A stretch of 64,000 nucleotides of DNA, taken from positions 930,001-994,000 of the forward strand of contig JBAIAA010000537.1 in NCBI GenBank assembly GCA_037893245.1, read 5' to 3'. Both the position numbers and the translations under genes were made by a program. The notes under the pieces were generated by a model. That model searched no databases, was not told the origin of the DNA, and was given only the letters and a program-made list of their open reading frames with translations. Positions within the stretch are counted from its first letter, which is position 1; each line of letters begins with the position of its first letter. This stretch comes from Crossaster papposus (Eukaryota; Echinodermata; Asteroidea; Velatida; Solasteridae). Below, in pieces: positions 54,701 to 64,000 of this stretch.

Positions 54701-57700
54701 CTAGGACTCTCGGCTTTATTGACCCTAAGACTCAGTAATTGATTTCCTGACAATAACACGTCACTGTACAGTTATACAAGTAAAATAAATTATTGATTCC
54801 AGATAAATACAGATTACCGTTCGTCTGTGTGTTTTAGTTTGTTACCATTTTATTGTCTATTAACTTTCGTATCCATTCAATTATGCCCCATACATTTTTA
54901 GAATAAATGTTGTTTACGCTTTAAATAAACAAACAAACAAACTCCCCATCTAACTTGAACAAAATTAATTTCAAAAAAGGAATCTGGCCTATCTATAACC
55001 TTTATCTGGTACGCATCTTTGTACTTACTAATAACCTGTTTTCCTACTATCTATCGCTCATTGCCGAGTATGATATATGACTAAATCTTTTATAATTGGT
55101 CGTCATGCTCATCTAAAGGCAATCCTAGAGAGGTTTAAAACTCCTTGCTTCCACGGTGATAGATTTAACGTTTGATATATCGTGAGGTATATCTAGGATG
55201 TGTAAACATTATGTTTACTCCGATCTTAACGACAACCAAGTTAACGATCATTAAATAATATGTATATGCTGGTTCTAGCGCAGCGTTTCTTCTGGTCATC
55301 GAGAGTAAGGAGACCTTTCCTCTTTATTTCTCCATCATTTCTACCCTAATATTACATTTCCTTCCTCATTACAACCTACCTTTTTACTGTCCCTCCATCC
55401 ACTTTTTTCTTGTTTTTCCTTCCATTTCTTAACTCACTTCTTTCAGCACAAACCAGATATCCATTTTTGAGTCCAACTACATTAACTAAAACGCTATCGT
55501 AATAATAATAAATGGTTTCTAATAAATATCCCCCAGCCAAAATGTTTTGTCCCCTCCATTCTTTACTCCTAAAAATTATCCCCTAACCAAGACGATTCGT
55601 CTACCAAGATGGTTCATCTACCTTATAATCCCCTCTAAAAAATATCCCCCTAGCTAAATCGGTTTGTCCACTCCATGTTTCCTTCTAAAAAAAATATTCC
55701 CTTAGCCAATATGATTCGACTACCATGATGGTTCATCTACTTTATATTTCCTTCTAAAAATTATCCCCCACCCGAAATGATTTGTACACTTCATGTTTCC
55801 TTCTAAAAATTATCCCCTAACAAAGACGATTCGTCTACCAAGATGGTTTATCTACTTTATAACCCCTTCTAAAAAATACCCCCCTAGCCAAAATGGTTTG
55901 TCCACTCCATGTTTCCTTCTAAAAAATATCCCCTTAGCAAAGATTATTCGACTACCATGATGGTTCATCTACTTTATATTTCCTTCTAAAAATTATCCCT
56001 AACCAAGACGGCTCGTCTACCAAGATGGTTCATCTACTTTATAACCCCTTCTAAAAATTATCCCCCTAGCCAAAATGTTTTGTCCACTCCATGTTTCCTT
56101 CTAAACAAAATATCCCATTAGCAAAGATGATTTGACTACCATGATGGTTTATCTACCTTATATTTCCTTCTAAAAATTATCCCCCACCCAAAATGATTTT
56201 TACACTTCATGTTTCCTTCTAAAAAATATACTCCAACCCTATGGTTAGTCTAGCCCCATAATTCCTTCTTAAAAATATCCTCCAACCTGATAGTTAGTCT
56301 AGCCCCGTAATTTCGTTATAAAAAAAATAAAAAAAATAAAATAAAAAAACAAAAAAAAATAAAAATAAAATAAAAAAAATAATAAAAAATAAAAGAATTT
56401 ATCTAACTTGATTGTTAGTCTAGCCCCGTGGTTCCTTATAAAAAATATCATCCAACTTTTTAGTTAATCTAGCCCCATACTTCCTTCTAAAAATATCCTC
56501 CGATTTGATGGTTAATCTAGACCCATAATTCCTTCTTAAAAATATCCTCTAACTTGATGGAACGTTGAAGTACTTTCGTTTTATAATTATACCTTTATTT
56601 TGTACTCAAAATGTATATTACAAATGTCCCTGATAATAACTCGTCACATGTCCAGTTATAAAATTAAAATAAATTAACGATTCCTGACAAATATAGATTA
56701 TCGTTCGTCTTTTTGTTCAGTTTGTTACCATCTTATTGTCTATAAACTTTCGTATCCCCTCGTGCCGAGTTTGGCAGTGATTGGATCTTTATAACTGGTC
56801 GTCAAGCTCGTTAAATGGCACTTCCCGAACGGTTTAAACCCCCTTTCTCCACGAGGATCGTCTGATCGTCTAGCGTATCGTGAGGTACGTTTAGGGACAG
56901 CTATGGACTTCAGGTTTGTGGCGCTATAAATAACAATGAAAGACAAGTCGAATGATTTGCACTGGCGTTCTTTCGTAATTCTCGAGAGTCTGCGGGGCCG
57001 TTCATCTATCTTTTTCTCTCTTCTGTTTTTCCCTTTCTTACTACAACTCTTTTCTTCTTTCTTTTCACGAACGTTTTCTCAATTTGTCGACGCCTATTTT
57101 TATTACCATAATTAAGATTTTTGTATCTTTATAAATAATTAATCAAATATTTTTTATTTCAATAATTCTTGAGAACGAGATACGTCTAATATAAACAATT
57201 CGTTATTAACCTTATCGAATACTTGTATTACTCTGATGCTGCGCCACACACCTTATTGATACGCGCCAACGATTGTTTTTAACACGCGCGCGTGTGGAGC
57301 GCACATGGCTAGAATGATGATTCAAATTCCTGCGTCACGTTCACACTTCGCTCCTAGCTGCCATCGATGCTATACGCCTTTCTCTGTATACTAGCGCTAT
57401 AACGCAATTTGACCGACTGCAAGGTATTTTTATGTTTACACTTGTTTTTCTCTCTCTCTCTAACACCACGTAAAAGTTCTTATGGGGTAGGTCGTGCAGT
57501 CTCGAGACGAAACCTACCCATGGTCTGAGCGAACTGCACCTGACGAGTTCTCGCTTTTTAGACATTTTTGTTTATGGTCTCCTTGTTGAAATTTACTAAA
57601 ATTGACTGGTAAGAACTTTTACACGCCGGCATCTTTAATACCTATACTAACCTGAACTCTGTAAATATTCTTGTACTTTAATCAGTTTGTTTCTTTACTG

Positions 57701-60700
57701 TCCTGATAAATACCCGCGCTGCGTCCTTATGGCCCAATGTATTTTTTCCTCAATATTCCAAAGTTCCCTCCACTTCTCTATAAAACATTAAATCCCACAG
57801 ATGTCATTCACTAACGCATCAAGGACCATTAACAAGATGGCTGTTTCTAAACGCCTGAACGCTTGGAAGTTGGCCTACAGAAAGTCCTGCTCCACTCCAT
57901 TCGGCAGATACATCAACCAAGTTCACAAAGATTGCATTCGTATAATTATTTCTTTTTACCCTAGGACTCTCGACATTATTTACTACTCTCGGCCTTATTT
58001 ACCCTAGGACTCTCAACTTATTTCCCCAAGGACTATGGGCTTTATTAACCCTAGGACTCTCGGCTTTATTGACCCTAAGACTCAGTAATTGATTTCCTGA
58101 CAATAACACGTCACTGTACAGTTATACAAGTAAAATAAATTATTGATTCCAGATAAATACAGATTACCGTTCGTCTGTGTGTTTTAGTTTGTTACCATTT
58201 TATTGTCTATTAACTTTCGTATCCATTCAATTATGCCCCATACATTTTTAGAATAAATGTTGTTTACGCTTTAAATAAACAAACAAACAAACTCCCCATC
58301 TAACTTGAACAAAATTAATTTCAAAAAAGGAATCTGGCCTATCTATAACCTTTATCTGGTACGCATCTTTGTACTTACTAATAACCTGTTTTCCTACTAT
58401 CTATCGCTCATTGCCGAGTATGATATATGACTAAATCTTTTATAATTGGTCGTCATGCTCATCTAAAGGCAATCCTAGAGAGGTTTAAAACTCCTTGCTT
58501 CCACGGTGATAGATTTAACGTTTGATATATCGTGAGGTATATCTAGGATGTGTAAACATTATGTTTACTCCGATCTTAACGACAACCAAGTTAACGATCA
58601 TTAAATAATATGTATATGCTGGTTCTAGCGCAGCGTTTCTTCTGGTCATCGAGAGTAAGGAGACCTTTCCTCTTTATTTCTCCATCATTTCTACCCTAAT
58701 ATTACATTTCCTTCCTCATTACAACCTACCTTTTTACTGTCCCTCCATCCACTTTTTTCTTGTTTTTCCTTCCATTTCTTAACTCACTTCTTTCAGCACA
58801 AACCAGATATCCATTTTTGAGTCCAACTACATTAACTAAAACGCTATCGTAATAATAATAAATGGTTTCTAATAAATATCCCCCAGCCAAAATGTTTTGT
58901 CCCCTCCATTCTTTACTCCTAAAAATTATCCCCTAACCAAGACGATTCGTCTACCAAGATGGTTCATCTACCTTATAATCCCCTCTAAAAAATATCCCCC
59001 TAGCTAAATCGGTTTGTCCACTCCATGTTTCCTTCTAAAAAAAATATTCCCTTAGCCAATATGATTCGACTACCATGATGGTTCATCTACTTTATATTTC
59101 CTTCTAAAAATTATCCCCCACCCGAAATGATTTGTACACTTCATGTTTCCTTCTAAAAATTATCCCCTAACCAAGACGATTCGTCTACCAAGATGGTTTA
59201 TCTACTTTATAACCCCTTCTAAAAAATACCCCCCTAGCCAAAATGGTTTGTCCACTCCATGTTTCCTTCTAAAAAATATCCCCTTAGCAAAGATTATTCG
59301 ACTACCATGATGGTTCATCTACTTTATATTTCCTTCTAAAAATTATCCCTAACCAAGACGGCTCGTCTACCAAGATGGTTCATCTACTTTATAACCCCTT
59401 CTAAAAATTATCCCCCTAGCCAAAATGTTTTGTCCACTCCATGTTTCCTTCTAAACAAAATATCCCATTAGCAAAGATGATTTGACTACCATGATGGTTT
59501 ATCTACCTTATATTTCCTTCTAAAAATTATCCCCCACCCAAAATGATTTTTACACTTCATGTTTCCTTCTAAAAAATATACTCCAACCCTATGGTTAGTC
59601 TAGCCCCATAATTCCTTCTTAAAAATATCCTCCAACCTGATAGTTAGTCTAGCCCCGTAATTTCGTTATAAAAAAATTAAAAAAAATAAAATAAAAAAAC
59701 AAAAAAAAATAAAAATAAAATAAAAAAAATAATAAAAAATAAAAGAATTTATCTAACTTGATTGTTAGTCTAGCCCCGTGGTTCCTTATAAAAAATATCA
59801 TCCAACTTGATAGTTAATCTAGCCCCATACTTCCTTCTAAAAATATCCTCCGATTTGATGGTTAATCTAGACCCATAATTCCTTCTTAAAAATATCCTCT
59901 AACTTGATGGAACGTTGAAGTACTTTCGTTTTATAATTATACCTTTATTTTGTACTCAAAATGTATATTACAAATGTCCCTGATAATAACTCGTCACATG
60001 TCCAGTTATAAAATTAAAATAAATTAACGATTCCTGACAAATATAGATTATCGTTCGTCTTTTTGTTCAGTTTGTTACCATCTTATTGTCTATAAACTTT
60101 CGTATCCCCTCGTGCCGAGTTTGGCAGTGATTGGATCTTTATAACTGGTCGTCAAGCTCGTTAAATGGCACTTCCCGAACGGTTTAAACCCCCTTTCTCC
60201 ACGAGGATCGTCTGATCGTCTAGCGTATCGTGAGGTACGTTTAGGGACAGCTATGGACTTCAGGTTTGTGGCGCTATAAATAACAATGAAAGACAAGTCG
60301 AATGATTTGCACTGGCGTTCTTTCGTAATTCTCGAGAGTCTGCGGGGCCGTTCATCTATCTTTTTCTCTCTTCTGTTTTTCCCTTTCTTACTACAACTCT
60401 TTTCTTCTTTCTTTTCACGAACGTTTTCTCAATTTGTCGACGCCTATTTTTATTACCATAATTAAGATTTTTGTATCTTTATAAATAATTAATCAAATAT
60501 TTTTTATTTCAATAATTCTTGAGAACGAGATACGTCTAATATAAACAATTCGTTATTAACCTTATCGAATACTTGTATTACTCTGATGCTGCGCCACACA
60601 CCTTATTGATACGCGCCAACGATTGTTTTTAACACGCGCGCGTGTGGAGCGCACATGGCTAGAATGATGATTCAAATTCCTGCGTCACGTTCACACTTCG

Positions 60701-63700
60701 CTCCTAGCTGCCATCGATGCTATACGCCTTTCTCTGTATACTAGCGCTATAACGCAATTTGACCGACTGCAAGGTATTTTTATGTTTACACTTGTTTTTC
60801 TCTCTCTCTCTAACACCACGTAAAAGTTCTTATGGGGTAGGTCGTGCAGTCTCGAGACGAAACCTACCCATGGTCTGAGCGAACTGCACCTGACGAGTTC
60901 TCGCTTTTTAGACATTTTTGTTTATGGTCTCCTTGTTGAAATTTACTAAAATTGACTGGTAAGAACTTTTACACGCCGGCATCTTTAATACCTATACTAA
61001 CCTGAACTCTGTAAATATTCTTGTACTTTAATCAGTTTGTTTCTTTACTGTCCTGATAAATACCCGCGCTGCGTCCTTATGGCCCAATGTATTTTTTCCT
61101 CAATATTCCAAAGTTCCCTCCACTTCTCTATAAAACATTAAATCCCACAGATGTCATTCACTAACGCATCAAGGACCATTAACAAGATGGCTGTTTCTAA
61201 ACGCCTGAACGCTTGGAAGTTGGCCTACAGAAAGTCCTGCTCCACTCCATTCGGCAGATACATCAACCAAGTTCACAAAGATTGCATTCGTATAATTATT
61301 TCTTTTTACCCTAGGACTCTCGACATTATTTACTACTCTCGGCCTTATTTACCCTAGGACTCTCAACTTATTTCCCCAAGGACTATGGGCTTTATTAACC
61401 CTAGGACTCTCGGCTTTATTGACCCTAAGACTCAGTAATTGATTTCCTGACAATAACACGTCACTGTACAGTTATACAAGTAAAATAAATTATTGATTCC
61501 AGATAAATACAGATTACCGTTCGTCTGTGTGTTTTAGTTTGTTACCATTTTATTGTCTATTAACTTTCGTATCCATTCAATTATGCCCCATACATTTTTA
61601 GAATAAATGTTGTTTACGCTTTAAATAAACAAACAAACAAACTCCCCATCTAACTTGAACAAAATTAATTTCAAAAAAGGAATCTGGCCTATCTATAACC
61701 TTTATCTGGTACGCATCTTTGTACTTACTAATAACCTGTTTTCCTACTATCTATCGCTCATTGCCGAGTATGATATATGACTAAATCTTTTATAATTGGT
61801 CGTCATGCTCATCTAAAGGCAATCCTAGAGAGGTTTAAAACTCCTTGCTTCCACGGTGATAGATTTAACGTTTGATATATCGTGAGGTATATCTAGGATG
61901 TGTAAACATTATGTTTACTCCGATCTTAACGACAACCAAGTTAACGATCATTAAATAATATGTATATGCTGGTTCTAGCGCAGCGTTTCTTCTGGTCATC
62001 GAGAGTAAGGAGACCTTTCCTCTTTATTTCTCCATCATTTCTACCCTAATATTACATTTCCTTCCTCATTACAACCTACCTTTTTACTGTCCCTCCATCC
62101 ACTTTTTTCTTGTTTTTCCTTCCATTTCTTAACTCACTTCTTTCAGCACAAACCAGATATCCATTTTTGAGTCCAACTACATTAACTAAAACGCTATCGT
62201 AATAATAATAAATGGTTTCTAATAAATATCCCCCAGCCAAAATGTTTTGTCCCCTCCATTCTTTTCTCCTAAAAATTATCCCCTAACCAAGACGATTCGT
62301 CTACCAAGATGGTTCATCTACCTTATAATCCCCTCTAAAAAATATCCCCCTAGCTAAATCGGTTTGTCCACTCCATGTTTCCTTCTAAAAAAAATATTCC
62401 CTTAGCCAATATGATTCGACTACCATGATGGTTCATCTACTTTATATTTCCTTCTAAAAATTATCCCCCACCCGAAATGATTTGTACACTTCATGTTTCC
62501 TTCTAAAAATTATCCCCTAACCAAGACGATTCGTCTACCAAGATGGTTTATCTACTTTATAACCCCTTCTAAAAAATACCCCCCTAGCCAAAATGGTTTG
62601 TCCACTCCATGTTTCCTTCTAAAAAATATCCCCTTAGCAAAGATTATTCGACTACCATGATGGTTCATCTACTTTATATTTCCTTCTAAAAATTATCCCT
62701 AACCAAGACGGCTCGTCTACCAAGATGGTTCATCTACTTTATAACCCCTTCTAAAAATTATCCCCCTAGCCAAAATGTTTTGTCCACTCCATGTTTCCTT
62801 CTAAACAAAATATCCCATTAGCAAAGATGATTTGACTACCATGATGGTTTATCTACCTTATATTTCCTTCTAAAAATTATCCCCCACCCAAAATGATTTT
62901 TACACTTCATGTTTCCTTCTAAAAAATATACTCCAACCCTATGGTTAGTCTAGCCCCATAATTCCTTCTTAAAAATATCCTCCAACCTGATAGTTAGTCT
63001 AGCCCCGTAATTTCGTTATAAAAAAAATTAAAAAAATAAAATAAAAAAACAAAAAAAAATAAAAATAAAATAAAAAAAATAATAAAAAATAAAAGAATTT
63101 ATCTAACTTGATTGTTAGTCTAGCCCCGTGGTTCCTTATAAAAAATATCATCCAACTTGATAGTTAATCTAGCCCCATACTTCCTTCTAAAAATATCCTC
63201 CGATTTGATGGTTAATCTAGACCCATAATTCCTTCTTAAAAATATCCTCTAACTTGATGGAACGTTGAAGTACTTTCGTTTTATAATTATACCTTTATTT
63301 TGTACTCAAAATGTATATTACAAATGTCCCTGATAATAACTCGTCACATGTCCAGTTATAAAATTAAAATAAATTAACGATTCCTGACAAATATAGATTA
63401 TCGTTCGTCTTTTTGTTCAGTTTGTTACCATCTTATTGTCTATAAACTTTCGTATCCCCTCGTGCCGAGTTTGGCAGTGATTGGATCTTTATAACTGGTC
63501 GTCAAGCTCGTTAAATGGCACTTCCCGAACGGTTTAAACCCCCTTTCTCCACGAGGATCGTCTGATCGTCTAGCGTATCGTGAGGTACGTTTAGGGACAG
63601 CTATGGACTTCAGGTTTGTGGCGCTATAAATAACAATGAAAGACAAGTCGAATGATTTGCACTGGCGTTCTTTCGTAATTCTCGAGAGTCTGCGGGGCCG

Positions 63701-64000
63701 TTCATCTATCTTTTTCTCTCTTCTGTTTTTCCCTTTCTTACTACAACTCTTTTCTTCTTTCTTTTCACGAACGTTTTCTCAATTTGTCGACGCCTATTTT
63801 TATTACCATAATTAAGATTTTTGTATCTTTATAAATAATTAATCAAATATTTTTTATTTCAATAATTCTTGAGAACGAGATACGTCTAATATAAACAATT
63901 CGTTATTAACCTTATCGAATACTTGTATTACTCTGATGCTGCGCCACACACCTTATTGATACGCGCCAACGATTGTTTTTAACACGCGCGCGTGTGGAGC

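Larger units (their letters stand above)
33426..64000 (+). repeat. Tandem array of a 3350-bp unit, 9.1 copies
   Basis: Full units run 33426-36775, 36776-40125, 40126-43475, 43476-46825, 46826-50175, 50176-53525, 53526-56875, 56876-60225 and 60226-63575. A tenth starts at 63576 and leaves the window. All have the same orientation and exactly the same length. The differences I can find are one base in unit 5 (48834), one at 55822 and two adjacent at 56459-56460 in unit 7, one in unit 9 (62265), and changes in the A-rich tract of units 1, 8 and 9. No rRNA, tRNA, snRNA, histone or transposase gene is recognised. It could be a complex satellite or an amplified transcription unit. Unit order from the junction: TATA-like segment, CG hairpins, short minus ORF, short plus ORF, CCCTAGGACT repeats, internal duplication, 50/66-bp minisatellite, A-rich tract, second duplication copy. 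Confidence 0.97.

Overview
This is animal nuclear DNA. It has no operons or ribosome binding sites. Instead it is packed with eukaryotic mobile elements: a Ty3/gypsy LTR retrotransposon, an RTE-like LINE, a Penelope-like fragment, a Tc1/mariner transposase, several tRNA-derived SINEs and many MITEs. It also holds one rhodopsin-class receptor gene with a broken frame. The set of repeats (a V-SINE-like element, a MITE with GGGGCCAATTTCATAGAG ends, a SINE with a TTCGGATGGGACG body) suggests a marine deuterostome invertebrate, perhaps an echinoderm. That placement is inference.

Layout. 1-5608 is a fold-back element with distant inverted ends; an RTE-like LINE, a V-SINE-like SINE and a smaller hairpin-rich MITE lie inside it. 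5.9-12.7 kb is non-coding, AT-rich DNA with SINEs, two clear MITEs, a 104-bp palindrome, local tandem repeats and a 280-bp direct duplication. 12.8-14.8 kb carries broken LINE ORF1-like and Penelope GIY-YIG coding sequence on the minus strand and a second SINE. 15-18.1 kb has a 256-bp MITE, a 140-bp tandem repeat, a truncated Tc1/mariner transposase and a host tandem duplication. 18137-24723 is a full-length, apparently young chromodomain Ty3/gypsy element: 404-bp LTRs with one visible mismatch, 4-bp target duplication, gag, and pol in the -1 frame. A TTTAAAC slip site sits directly before the gag stop. 25-33.4 kb has a TA-flanked MITE with about 200-bp inverted ends, the receptor pseudogene, palindromes and another large inverted-repeat element.

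33426-64000 is the most striking part: a head-to-tail array of a 3350-bp unit, nine full copies plus a partial one, running off the right edge. Every period is exactly 3350 bp, copies differ at only a few bases, and no mobile element interrupts it. Each unit contains an alternating 50/66-bp minisatellite, a diverged internal duplication, an A-rich tract that is the main variable site, hairpin-forming segments, a TATA box and two short ORFs on opposite strands. I recognise no rRNA, tRNA, snRNA or histone gene in the unit. It is either a very young complex satellite or a tandemly amplified gene or RNA unit of unknown function.

The only clearly working gene system visible is the LTR retrotransposon. 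It encodes Gag, protease, reverse transcriptase, RNase H, integrase and a chromodomain that could steer integration to marked chromatin. All other coding sequence is fragmentary or frame-broken.
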